Source: Impatiens glandulifera
Lineage: Eukaryota; Streptophyta; Magnoliopsida; Ericales; Balsaminaceae
Length of the DNA: 64,000 nt
Assembly (NCBI RefSeq): GCF_907164915.1
Contig: NC_061866.1
Span: 21,802,117-21,866,116, forward strand
Direction of reading: 5' to 3'
A model generated the notes under the pieces. It was not told the origin of the DNA. It worked only from the letters and a program-made list of their open reading frames with translations, and did no database searches. How positions within the stretch are numbered: position 1 is the stretch's first letter; every line of letters starts with the position of its first letter. Position numbers and translations under genes: made by a program. This document shows, one piece after another, positions 44,191 through 55,576 of this stretch.

Positions 44191-46325
44191 TGTTGGGTCA
44201 AATTATTTTGACTAAGTGTTGAAATAATTTAACCATTCAGATTTTGATGATGAAATGACTTATGAGTTTTGATGCAGGTGTATCGAAATCATACTTCATA
44301 AGATTTGACTCTAATGAGAATCATTAAACCGATTTTGGCATTAGATGCATAGAATTAGACGTACAGTCTAACTCATCGGAGTTAGACGTATAGTCTAATT
44401 AATGCATAGAATTAGACGTACAGTCTAACTCATCGGAGTTAGACGTGTAGTCTAATGAATCCATAAAATTAGACGTACAGTCTAACTCATCGGAGTTAGA
44501 CGTGTAGTCTAATGTATACGGAATTAGACGTAAGTCTAATGTATTCGAAATTAGACGTACAGTCTAACTCAACGGAGTTAGACGTGTAGTCTAATTAATG
44601 CATAGAATTAGACGTACAGTCTAACTCATCGGAGTTAGACGTGTAGTCTAATGAATGCATAGAATTAGACGTACAGTCTAACTCATCGGAGTTAGACGTG
44701 TAGTCTAATGTATACGGAATTAGACGTAAGTCTAATGTATTCGAAATTAGACGTACAGTCTAACTCAGCGGAGTTAGACGTGTAGTCTAATAGACTTGTA
44801 ATTATACGGATGGTCTAATAGATATTCGGAATTAGACGTACAGTCTAACTCATCGGAGTTAGACGTGTAGTCTAATATATTTGCAATTAGACGGATAGTC
44901 TAATATGTGCGGAATTAGACGTGTAGTCTAACTCAGTGGAGTTAGACGTGCAGTCTAATAGAAAGTAAAAGTTAGACGTGAGTCTAACTCTTTCAGACAA
45001 GTCTGAGGTAGAACCAGAATTAGACGTGCAGTCTAACTCAATGGAGTTAGACGTACAATCTAATGGTTAATGTATAATTAGACGTATAGTCTAATTAGTG
45101 AAAGTTAGACGTGAGTCTAACTCCTTCAGACAAGTCTGAAGTAGAACCGGAATTAGACGTGTAGTCTAACTCAGTGGAGTTAGACGTGCAGTCTAATGGT
45201 TATTGGATAATTAGACGTGTAGTCTAATTAGTGAAAGTTAGACGTGAGTCTAACTCCTTCAGACAAGTCTGAGGTAGAACCGGAATTAGACGTGCAGTTT
45301 AACTCAATGGAGTTAGACGTGCAGTCTAATGGTTATTGTAATTAGACGTGTACTCTAATTCTATTAGACCAGGCGGTCTAATAGACTCAATTATTAGAAG
45401 GAGATGTTTGATTTCATTAGACGTATTTTCACAATCCGTCTAACTGAAATACGTCTAATGCTCAGTTTAAGCAGTGTGCTTGAAGCTAGCATTTCACCTA
45501 CCCACGTGCTATAGCTGTACCCTACTTCTGCTCCACTTTCTAGTGAAGATTAGTAAAACAGCTATATGCAACCAACCAAGGAATGCCACGTAAGAGAATT
45601 TTCCTCGCATTACTTATTTTGCAGGTACATCCCTGATGGAATATTCGGCGCACTATCAGTGATGTACGGCCACGATCCTTGTGCTTAGAACCTGCTGTGT
45701 ACAATGGAGGTTTCCAATGGAAGAGTTCCACGTATCAATCTAAAAGATTCGACCGTTAGCTCCTGCTCAATATTTAACAAATCTAAAGGACAACGGACAA
45801 TCAGCCTTAACAAGAAGAACTACTAACCTTACGAACTTGTCGATCTTTATAGAATTCAAGTCTTTGAATATTCATACTATGAAGCTGATTTCTGATTGTA
45901 CTGTGTGTGAATCAAGAGAGAGCTAGAATCAAAACACCTTTTGCTGAGTGATATTCTTCATCTTGTAATTGAACAGAAAGTGTTCTGTTCAATAGTGAGC
46001 TAAGTGTGTGTAAACTGTATTTGATTCGAATCATATTATAGTGAATCCTTTCAGTGGTTGGAAGAAGGGGTGACGTAGAAGAGTTTCTCCGAACATCCAT
46101 AAAAAAAATTGTTGTGTTCTTTTATTTATGTCATCTTTTCATATTTCATCTTGTGCTTCAAACCCATGTAAATAATTCCGCCTTGAATTTGTTTCAAGTG
46201 TTTATAAGTGTTTGCGTAGAATAGAAAGCGAATTAAATCCTTAACAGGATTTCTTTCAAACCGTTTTTCATAAGCCTTTATCCTTAGCCAAACTCCCGTC
46301 TCTATCGATAAAGCCGATCCTATCA
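44191..46325 (+). repeat. 5' LTR of element C
   Basis: TGTTGGGTCAAAT...CCTATCA, same family as A but with a distinct array. TATA-like ATATTTAAC at about 45770 (degenerate relative to H). The G-box/inverted repeat (about 45502-45565) and the conserved hairpin block (about 46066-46102) are present. Confidence 0.9.
44353..45375 (+). repeat. TTAGAC inverted-repeat array in U3 of C (5' LTR)
   Basis: Two sub-arrays. The first has a unit of about 56 bp (TTAGACGTACAGTCTAACTC then GTTAGACGTGTAGTCTAAT), repeated about nine times. The second has three units of the longer A-type with GAGGTAGAACC. Confidence 0.88.
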
Positions 46326-46327
46326 AT

Positions 46328-46340
46328 TGGTATCAGAGCC
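46328..46340 (+). promoter_or_regulatory. tRNA-iMet primer binding site of element C
   Basis: TGGTATCAGAGCC two bases after the LTR end. Confidence 0.92.
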
Positions 46341-46369
46341 CTTTTCTATTCTCAAGTGTTTCCTGAAAT

Positions 46370-48085
46370 ATGTCGACCATAACCAAAGATGTCAGTGTTA
46401 CAGCCATTCCAACTTTCTCTCGAGAAAACTACATTGTTTGGAAGAAAATAGTTCGTGCTCATCTCTCTTCTCTTCGTGATGACATGTGGAGCGTTGTCAC
46501 AGAACGTCCTATCAAGATTGATAAGGAGAAGGCTGACTGGACCGCTGATGAAAAGAGGCAGAACAATCTTAACAACATGGATCTTGATGTTCTGTATAGA
46601 TCTCTCGATGACAGCATGTTCAACTACATTATCGAATGTGATACTGCCAAAGAGGTCTCGGACAGACTCACTCAACTATGTGAGGGCAACGAGCAAACCA
46701 AGGAAAACAAGATTATGGTTGCCACTCAACAGTTCGACAGCTTCAAGATGTGTCCTGGTGAAACAATGAACGATTTCGACACCAGATTCAGCAAGATCGT
46801 CTCCTCTCTGTCTATTCTAGGCAAGACCTATAGCAACCGGGAGCTTGCTATCAAGATCATGCGTGCTCTTACAAGGGAATGGGACATAAAGACAATGGCG
46901 ATGAGAGAATCCAAAGATATTAAAAAGATCTCTCTCTTTGATCTCTTTGCTGACCTCAAGGCCTATGAGTTCGAACTGAACTGTAGGATGGAAGAAGATC
47001 AACCCACATCCGTTATCATTGCCAAGGCGCTGATGACTGCTGAAGAGCCACCAACCGCTCCGGATGTGAAGATGGCAGCTCAGTAGCTGAGCAGCGATGA
47101 CATGTCTCTCTTCGTGAAGAAGTTTGGCGACTTCATGAATAAGAGCAACTCTAACTCAAACTCTTCAAATTATAATGACAACAAAAAATTTAAAGCTAAT
47201 GTTACTTGTTTTAATTGTGGTATTAAAGGTCATTATGCATCGGAATGCCGGAAGCCAAAGCGTGAAAATGCCAAGGATGATGGAAAAGATCTGAAGGCGC
47301 TTATGGCAGGCGACGGAAAGAATGGAGGAAGCAGCCGTGGTTCCTACTTTTCATCCAGTAAAAGTGATGAAGAAGAGGTAGTTTGCTTCATGGCAAGAGA
47401 AGATGAAGAAAGAACTCAGGAGACTGAGGTATTTGATTTCTCTTCCGAAAGGTTTTCAAGAGAATAACTAGTAGCTTCACTAGATGACATGGTCATCGAG
47501 TACACAAAGCTAGCAGAATCTCTAAATGAAACTAAATCTTCATCAGATGTAAACAAACCAAGTCTGTCTAAAGCTGAAGAGTCAAATGTTTTTGAAAAGA
47601 AGATTGAAGAGATCTCATCTGAGAATGAGATGCTCAAAGAACAGATTCAAACTCATTCATCTGAAAACAAAAGGTTAAACTATGTTGTCTGTGCATAAAC
47701 AAGGTTCGGAGATGCTGTCAAATATCATATCAGTATGTTGAAACCTGCTAGATCTAGATCCGGATTGGGATATGACAGCAATGACCCTAACCTGTCATGC
47801 AAAAAGTCCAACTCATATGACAAACTTATGCCAATAAGTTTTGTCAAAGGGACTATGACTGACATTGAATCTGATCATATTCATGAAGAAGTTGCTTTCA
47901 AACATGAAATAGTTTATGTTCCTCCTACTGTTAGCTGGCTTAAGAATAAGCTAGAAGCAGTTAATAAGTCTGGCAATCTAAAACCTGACTCTAAGTCAAG
48001 GAGTTTTAAAAAAAATCTTCTTCAAAAGTTAAGAGAGCAGTGGCTAGCAGGAAGTCATCTGCTAAGTGAAAATCCTATGCATTAA
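46370..48085 (+). pseudogene. gag of element C, nearly complete, three in-frame stops
   Basis: ATG at 46370 follows the primer site. One frame runs to 48085 with only TAG 47084, TAA 47465 and TAA 47696. Content in order: N-terminal domain (FSRENYIVWKK, DDMWSVV, WTADEKRQNNLNN); capsid-like gag domain (ATQQFDSFKMCPGETMNDF, TREWDIKTMAMRES); CCHC zinc knuckle CFNCGIKGHYASEC at 47207-47248; an acidic/serine stretch; a coiled-coil-like segment (EKKIEEISSENEMLKEQ); and a C-terminal SGLGYDSND...PISFVKG block as in other Sirevirus gags. In the family it makes the particle and binds RNA. This is the best-kept gag in the window, which fits an element that moved with help from others. Confidence 0.85.
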
Positions 48086-48875
48086 TCACAACACAAAATG
48101 GGAAATCCATCAGAATAACTCAAATATGGATTCCTAAGGGACTAATTGACCGAGGACCCAATTGAGTATGGGTACCAAAATGTGTAAATAGTTTCTTTTG
48201 TAGGTGATATAGGAGGATTGCAGGAAGGAAGCTAGAAGAGTACTCCTCTGAGTACACAGCCTTGAAGATCAACAATGGCATTTGCCATTCTAGTAGAATA
48301 AATGTTTTTTTTTTGTTAAAAATGTTTTTGGTCTTTGGACCACAAAAACTATCTCTTATGTTTTTCTGTCCCTATACAAAATGAGAGGGAAAATTACTTT
48401 GGAAGTACCAAAGATACTCTCTAGACGAATATTCTTAATCGATCTAATTAGACAAGTGTGTTTAAAAGAAACGGCTTGTACTTAGACGTATTTTTGCTCA
48501 AAATCTATTCATCTAAGTCTATTTGTTGAGGTTTAAAACCTACGCGGTTGGACGTACACGTCTAATAGACGTACGCGTCTAATAGACGTTAGACGTTTTT
48601 ACGTCATGAGCAATAGGATGCTCACGTCTAACAAGACACACGTCTAACACGTGGTGTTTATGCGGAATTAGACGTACACGTCTAATAGACATTAGACGGA
48701 TTTTAATAACAAGAAATTAGACGTATGCGTCTAATAGACTCATCCGTCTAATAGACGTTTTGTTTTATGGATTTGTGGAGTAAGAAAAACATCTAACTAC
48801 GTGCTGATTAGACTGATCAAGGACAGTTGTCCAACGTTGAGAGCTATTTATTTTTTCCCGCTCAAAATATCAAAC
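48086..48875 (+). other. Pol deletion junction and post-pol spacer of element C
   Basis: 48110-48205 encodes the gag/pol border motifs (QIWIPKGLI, GP, WVPKC), which in D stand just before the protease. After TTTTGTAGGTGATATAGG the sequence becomes post-RNase H spacer (from about 48230, with GCAGGAAGGAAGCTAG like the TGCAGGAAGCTAAG at the end of D RNase H). About 3.2 kb of pol is therefore missing. TTAGACG palindromes lie at 48420-48770. Confidence 0.65.
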
Positions 48876-48930
48876 AGTCATCTCTTACCAACATGAAGAC
48901 ACGTGTCTTTCAAGTTTAGAGAAAATGACT
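48876..48930. promoter_or_regulatory. Symmetric G-box dyad upstream of the accessory gene (C)
   Basis: AGTCAT (48876-48881) and ATGACT (48925-48930) are centred on AGACACGTGTCT (CACGTG at 48900-48905). Same length, 55 bp, as in A. Confidence 0.6.
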
Positions 48931-49040
48931 GATATACCTTCAATTTTAATGATGACTCCTTGAAAAAGGATGTCTAACATTTATTAATGGGCCATACCCT
49001 TAAGAAAAGACGGTTATTCTGTATCTCTATTCTCTGTCCA

Positions 49041-49047
49041 TATAAGG
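49041..49047 (+). promoter_or_regulatory. TATA box of the accessory gene (C)
   Basis: CCATATAAGGACA is a canonical plant TATA context, 127 bases before the ATG at 49168. A CT-rich leader follows. Confidence 0.5.
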
Positions 49048-49167
49048 ACATTAGTGCATGAGTTTGAAAGTTTTCAATCCCTTGAAATTCTTAAGAACCC
49101 TAGTTTTCTTTGCATTTCTCTCTTAAAATTTCTCTGAAATCTTGTGTCGGTTCATATTCTTTCAAAA

Positions 49168-52100
49168 ATGGTGAACAAGAAAATCACTTTGGGTCACTGT
49201 ACTTTGCAGGTGGATTTTCAATAAGTGTACTCTTTCGATCAACCAGAGGTGGTGGAGATATTCAGAACCCTAGAATATTCTGGGTTAAGGAAGTATCTAG
49301 GCGGTCCGTTCATATTCTATGAGAAAGAAGTTCGCGAGTTCTTCAAATCCGCAACTATGGTGGGTGAATCCATCGTAGCAACCGTCAATGGCATGGAGTT
49401 CTCCTTCGATGAAACTGTATATGCGGAGTTCTTTAAACTTCCAACGGAGGGGCCCACGTTTGATCTGATTCTTTCACCAGAAATCATGGAGGAGATGAAG
49501 AGAATATTTTCTGCCGATGGTTCGATAATCCATGTAAATGGACTCAAGAAGGCCCTTAAACCTCATTTCATTTTGCTGAACGACATGGTGGCAAAGGCAC
49601 TACAAGGGAAATCTGGCTCTTTCCATCTCTATAGTCAAGATCGTTTTGACTATATGTGCGCTATTTCGAAGGGAATCCAGGTAAACTGGGCTCATACCCT
49701 TTATCAGAACCTCTGCTTTTCAATTTGTCAGGCGAACAAGGAAAACATAATGTTTGCGGCCCAACTGAGTCATTGGTTGAAGCATTTGGGGGTTCCTGTT
49801 GGTGAACCTGTGCAGATCAATTCTTCGAGAGTTTTTACTGCCCTTACAGTGGCTAACACACTAATAAGGATGAAGAACAACCTAGAATCTGCATCTGGTG
49901 CATCTAGTCTTCAAACTGGTGGAAAGCTTTCTACCCGATCCAAGCAACCGTCTTCTTCTGTCATGTCAACAGGGGCAAAGAGATCGAAAACAGTGAATGA
50001 ATCGGAGGCCAGTTCCTCCAGTCTGAAAAGTTCAAACAAGAAGGACTCTAAATCAGTCGATTCAAGGTTAAGGCAAGATCCAAGCATACTTGTTGCAATC
50101 CCGATGTCCTCTCTATCTACTTTGTCAACCATTTTAAGAAAGCCTTCGAGATCCCGTGTCTCAAAGGAGAAGAAGACGAAGGCGCCCCGCGCGTCTAAAT
50201 AATTAAGGTAACTTCCTTTAAATCTCTGGTCGCTGAGCCTAAGTTTGATGTTCCTATTGCGGAACAAGCTGAATCTGTATTTTCTCCGTTGAGAGAGTCT
50301 GCTGAAGGGCCCGTTGTTGAGTCAGCTGGTCCAAATGTTGAAAATGTTAACAGGAATGTGTCTCCTGTTGTCCAATCTGATCTAGTAGCCGCCGGTGCTA
50401 CAGAGTTATCTCAACCAGAACAAGGTGTTGTTCTTACCCTTATTGCTGGTCAATCTGTTGAACAAGAAGTTTCTGTTCCCGCTCCTAAAGATTCATTGGT
50501 AGCCGGGAAAGTTATTCGTGTAAACCTCGCTGCTGAGCTATGTAAGAAACCTCAATCTACGTTTGAATTGATGCGTTCCGCAAGACAGACATGTGGAATC
50601 GTGATTAGTGAACCCAGACCTGCTCCAAAACCCGTAGAGGTTGTTGGAAAAGGTAAGAAGATTGCGACTCCAGTTCTTGAAAAAGTATCGGAGGCAACAG
50701 GGATTGTTGACCTCATATTAGATCAAGTCAAAGCCATTACAGCAAGAAAAATTGGAGATTTTTGAATCATGGTGTCTAGAGAGATTGTCGTCCAAATACA
50801 ATGATTCTCTTACGAATTATGCGATAACCCGAGAATGGAAGAAGCGGGTAGCAAATGAAAATAAAGTTCTTAAATGGGCCAGAACTTCAGAGGCTAATTT
50901 CAATCCTGCTGAGAAGAGATCTGAAGTGGAAATGAAAGTTTTGAAGAAGCTGAACGACATCATGGATGGCTACGTCTCTGTAGCTACTTGATACATTCAT
51001 AGCGCCAATTGCTCTAGCGCAAGTCCTCTCAATGATGATGAAGTTATGGATATTATTGATGCTGATAACGATGCAGATGAGCTAGATGCTGCTCTCTTGA
51101 TCAAATTCGGGAATCTTTCTGCCGAAGAGAGACGCATTCTGGATCAACCTATTCAAGAGAATCCAAATGAAGAAGAAGAGGAATTGATTGTTCAAGAGCC
51201 TAAACAAGCTCTTGAGACAAATGAAGAAGAAATTCGTGTAGAAGATGTGATTGAGGAGGCCGATCAAGCTCCTCTTGAAGAAGATGTTGTGATAACCCCT
51301 GTTGTGAGAACAGGGGAAGCTCAAAAGAAAGTGGTCGAGGTAACTCAGCCAAAAACTATCAGATCTGAGGGGGAACCCTCCAAAGAGAAGGTTGTTGAAG
51401 AATAAAGTTCCTCATCTGAGGAGGAACAGGATCAACAAGCAACATATAAGAAGCCTTTTCTATTTCCCGACACCATTGTGAGAAATGTTCATGAAAATAT
51501 CAACATTCCTCTTCACTACTCTGGAAATCTGTATGAGAGATTTGAGAGAGCTTAAGAAGAAATATTAGAAGAAGAGAAGGATGAAGCTGCTAAGAAAGCA
51601 GAGAAGAATCAACTGGAGCAATCCTTGTAGACTCATACAAACTTTGAGCCGATTCAAAGTATGGCAGCAGAGTCTCAAGAAAATTCGTCAAATGAAGAAT
51701 CCTCTTCTGGTGGTAATAAGATGTTAAAATTTATGTCTTTTGTGCTCTCATCTCTTCAGAAGAGCATGATAAAGTCCTTGAATAATCAGGAAGAAGAAAG
51801 AAAGGACTTCGCTGAAATTCTCAAAGTTCTCAATGAGTTGGACAACACTTTGAAGAAGAACACGTATGAGACTCATATAGCCGTCAAACCGAATTGTTGG
51901 ACATTGAGAGGCAATTCAATGATGAACGTCACAAGGAAACCTTGGAAGAATTTAGTCTAGTGAAGAATCAGATGGTGGAAATTCAGGGTTGCTTGAGCAG
52001 AAATGATAATGAACGACAGGAATTTGCGGACTCCATTGCAAGAAAGTTTCAAGCAAAGGAGAACGCAAAGGCTAATGTTGAAAAAGAAAAACCTCGACCC

Positions 52101-52421
52101 GCTCAAGGTGAATCAAGTAGAAGAAATGATGGTGTGTCAACCGGCACTAGATCCAGACGAGCCCCAAGCAACGATGATAATCATAGGCCAACCAAGAGAG
52201 GTGGAGGTCGTAGTGGTGTTGATCGTGGAGGCAGAAACAGTGGAGGTGGCCGTAGTAGGCTATCCAATGTTGATCAAGGTGGTCGTGCCAGTGGTGGTGA
52301 CTGTGGTGGAAGATTAAGTGGAGGCAGTCGTGGTGGTCGCGGTTATCCTCCTTATCTCAACATGCTTCCCGGTCAAGAAATGAGTCCAACCGATCCTCGA
52401 GTTAAAAGGGAAGAACAATAA
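49168..52421 (+). pseudogene. Giant accessory protein gene of element C (about 1,080 codons) with RGG-rich tail
   Basis: ATG at 49168 (TLQVDFQ at codons 12-18, then TAA at 49222). Frame 49225-50202 has the family domain: LEYSGLRKYLGG, EFFKSA, FFKLPTEG, HVNGLKKALKP, LLNDMVAKALQG, CAISKGIQVNW, LSHWLKHLGVPVGEPVQ. A basic S/K-rich region follows. After shifts near 50195 and 50745 come a P/V/E region, a stretch with NYAITREWKKRV, an acidic E-rich region (51046-51405) and coiled-coil-like sequence. A Gly/Arg/Ser-rich tail follows (52190-52350, repeated RGG, GGR, SGG), ending PRVKREEQ. Further stops: 50989 TGA, 51403 TAA, 51554 TAA, 51628 TAG, and a shift near 51890. RGG-rich tails often bind RNA, so an RNA-binding role is a guess. 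No membrane segment is seen. Confidence 0.72.
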
Positions 52422-52581
52422 TTTCTTTTCCTCTACTCTATTTAAGTCCTTCAAACAATGTTTCTTTGATGGTTTTTCGAATATTGGTTTTGGAAGTTTG
52501 ATGTAAGTGAACAAGGGTTTGTTTTATCTATATGATGAATGCATATTTTGGTATATGTATGCAGGTTTCCAATTTCTTCAT
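52422..52581 (+). other. 3' interior of C with purine tract deleted
   Basis: Matches 10200-10278 of A (TATGCAGGTTT, AATTTCTTCAT), but CTTCAT is joined straight to TGGGTCAAAT. Missing are CAAAAAGGGGGAAATTGT (18 bases), that is, the purine tract and the TGT start of the LTR. Confidence 0.8.
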
Positions 52582-54367
52582 TGGGTCAAATTATTTTGAC
52601 TAAGTGTTGAAATAATTTAACCATTGAGATTTTGATGATGAAATGACTTATGAGTTTTGATGCAGGTGTATCGAAATCATACTTTATAAGATTTGACTCT
52701 AATGAGGATCATTAAACCGATTTTGGCATTAGATACATAGAATTAGACGAACAGTCTAACTCATCAGAGTTAGACGTGTAGTCTAATAAATGAATAGAAT
52801 TAGACGTACAGTCTAACTCATCGGAGTTAGACATGTAGTCTAATGAATGCATAGAATTAGATGTACAGTCTAACTCATCGAAGTTAGACGGGTAGTCTAA
52901 TGAATGCATAGAATTAGATGTACAGTCTAACTCATCGGAGTTAGACATGTAGTCTAATGTATACGGAATTAGACGTAAGACTAATGTATACGGAATTAGA
53001 CATAAGTCTAATGTATTCGAAATTAGACGTACAGTCTAACTCAGCGGAGTTAGACGTGTAGTCTAATAGACTTGTAATTAGACAGATTGTCTAATAGATA
53101 TTCGGAATTAGACGTACAGTCTAACTCATCGGAGTTAGACGTGTAGTCTAATATATTTGCAATTAGACGGATAGTCTAATATGTGCGAAATTAGACGTGC
53201 AGTCTAACTCAATGGAGTTAGACGTGCAGTCTAATAGAAAGTAAAAGTTAGACGTGAGTCTAACTCCTTCAGATAAGTCTGAGGTAGAACCGGAATTAGA
53301 CGTGCAGTCTAACTCAGTGGAGTTAGACGTGCAGTCTAATGGTTATTGGATAATTAGACGTGTAGTCTAATTAGTGACAGTTAGACGTGAGTCTAACTCC
53401 TTCAGACAAGTTTGAGGTAGAACCGGAATTAGATGAGTAGTCTAACTCAGTGGAGTTAGTCTAATGGTTTTTGGATAATTAGACGTGTAGTCTAATTAGT
53501 GAAAGTTAGACGTGAGTCTAACTCCTTCAGACAATTCTGAGGTAGAACTGGAATTAGACGTGTAGTCTAACTCAGTGGAGTTAAACGTGAAGTCTAATGG
53601 TTATTGTAATTAGACGTGTAGTCTAATTCTATTAGACCAGGCGGTCTAATAGACTCAGTTATTAGAAGGAGATGTTTGATTTCATTAGACTGATTTTCAC
53701 AATCCGTACGTCTAATGCTCAGTTTAAGCAGTATGCTTGAAGCTAGCATTTCACCTACCCACGTGCTATAGCTGTACCTTACTCCTGCTCCACTTTCTAG
53801 TGAAGATTAGTACAACAGCTATATGCAACCAACCAAGGAATGCCACTTAAGAGAATTTTCATCACATTACTTGTTTTGCAGGTACATCCCTGATGGAATA
53901 TCCGGTGCACTACTAGTGATGTACGGCCACGATTCTTGTGCTCAAAATCTATTGTGTACAATGGAGGTTTTCCAATGGAAGAGTGCCACGTATCATTCTA
54001 AAAGATTCGACCGTTAGCTCCTGCTCATTATTTAACAAATCTAAAGGACAACGGACAATCAACCTTAACATGAAGAACTGCTAACCTTACGAACTTGCCG
54101 ATCTTGAGAGAATTCAAGTCTTTGAATATTCATGCTGTGAAGCTTCTTTCTAATTGTACTGTGTGTGAATCAAGAGAGAGCTAGAATCAAAACACCTTTA
54201 GCTGAGTGATATTTTTCATCTTGTAATTTAACAGAAAGTGTTATGTTCAATAGTGAGTTAAGTGTATTTAAACTGTATTTGATTCGAATCATATTATAGT
54301 GAATCCTTCCGGTGGTTGGAAGAAGGGGTGACGTAGGAGAGTTTCTCCGAACATCCATAAACAAACT
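52582..54367 (+). repeat. 3' LTR of element C, start trimmed, cut by element D
   Basis: From TGGGTCAAATTATT through the U3 array (52740-53655) and the conserved hairpin block to CCATAAACAAACT, where D begins. The rest should lie beyond the right edge. The array has fewer short units than the 5' LTR. Confidence 0.88.
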
Positions 54368-55537
54368 TGTTAGATAAAATTAGATCGGTTAAATAGAACT
54401 TAATAAAAAAAACTTCTTGTGCAGAAAACGGTCAAGTTACTCAACCGGTCAAGTTACTCAATCGGTCAAGCAATCCAACCGAACAAGAACTAACCGAACA
54501 AGAAGATAAGACCGGTCAAAACAGAAGGCCAATATCATTGAACATTCGGTCAATCAGAAGCTATGGAAAACCGGAAGTCATCCGGTTAACATAAACAACC
54601 GACCAGTACAAATAGATACTTCGAGTATCTATTGAGGATGATACCGAAGGAACAGACTTTAGTATTGCCATATTCATACAAGTCTAAGGACAGTCTGAAG
54701 GCTGCAGAAGATTGTCCGACAAGATCTTTCCACTCTAGGATAAATCAGAGACGAAATCTTCCAGGTACAGGCAACTGTCCAAACGACAGTTGCCATATTG
54801 AGTAAAAGACAAACCTAGCCGGTTTGACCGCCAGGTCTGAAGACTAGACCGCCAAGTCTGAATCACTGAACCTCTGCTCAACCAATCAGATTCAAGGAAA
54901 TGAAATGTGACCGTTGGCACATTTCACCTATAAAAGAAGGAGCTGAAGAGGAATAAAGGCGGTTACAAGTTTTGAGAGTTTTCTACAACAAAAGTCACAA
55001 ATCGTGTTCTATCTCTCTAAATTAAAAGAGCTTAAGTGTGTAGTTGAAGAGTGATTACAATTTCGGTTACAATTGTACGAGTGTTATCGAGCAGAAAATA
55101 AGTCTCGATCGGATTGTGTTTGTGTATTCCTTAGTGAATATCCTTCTCGCGGTTTCAAGAGGAAGGGGTGACGTAGGAGTTTATCTCCGAACATCCATAA
55201 AATTCTATCTTGTTATTTACTTTCTGCCGGTCTTGTATCATAACCGATTCTACTTAAACCGAGTTACATCATCATAACCGAATTACCGAATCCCAAAAAC
55301 CGACCTACCATACTCCAAACCGACTTCATCCAAATCCAGTTCTGCCTATCTCTTGTGTGTGCTGCTTCAACCTGAAACAAACCACTTCCGCACTTGAACT
55401 CGGTTCAAGGGTTTGTGACAGTTTGTGTAGTATTGAAACCCATGTATTAATCTCTAACAGGATTAATCACCAACCTTTGAGTGAGACGCGACAACCGGCC
55501 AGACCCCGGTCCGCCAGTCGCGATCTAGATCCTAATA
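54368..55537 (+). repeat. 5' LTR of element D (1.17 kb), with TATA box
   Basis: Starts TGTTAGATAAAATTAG and ends GATCCTAATA before the primer site (expected ...TAACA, as in B). TATA box TATAAAAG at 54929-54936. The conserved block GGGGTGACGTAGGAG...CTCCGAACATCCATAAA is at about 55166-55200. CGGTCAAG repeats lie near its start. No TTAGAC array. Confidence 0.88.
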
Positions 55538-55539
55538 AT

Positions 55540-55551
55540 TGGTATCAGAAC
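55540..55551 (+). promoter_or_regulatory. Primer binding site of element D
   Basis: TGGTATCAGAAC is one base from the iMet primer site. Confidence 0.85.
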
Positions 55552-55576
55552 AGTTAGTTTCAATACTCAAGCAAGC

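Larger units (their letters stand above)
44191..54367 (+). mobile_element. Copia element C: gag plus giant accessory gene, no pol, no purine tract
   Basis: 5' LTR 44191-46325, primer site 46328, gag 46370-48085, then directly the post-pol spacer (G-box dyad, TATA) and the accessory gene 49168-52421. The 3' LTR starts at 52582 and is cut at 54367 by element D. Left flank AATTA. The whole protease-integrase-RT-RNase H part is absent, so C depended on another element. The 18 bases holding the purine tract and the first three LTR bases are also missing. Confidence 0.85.
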
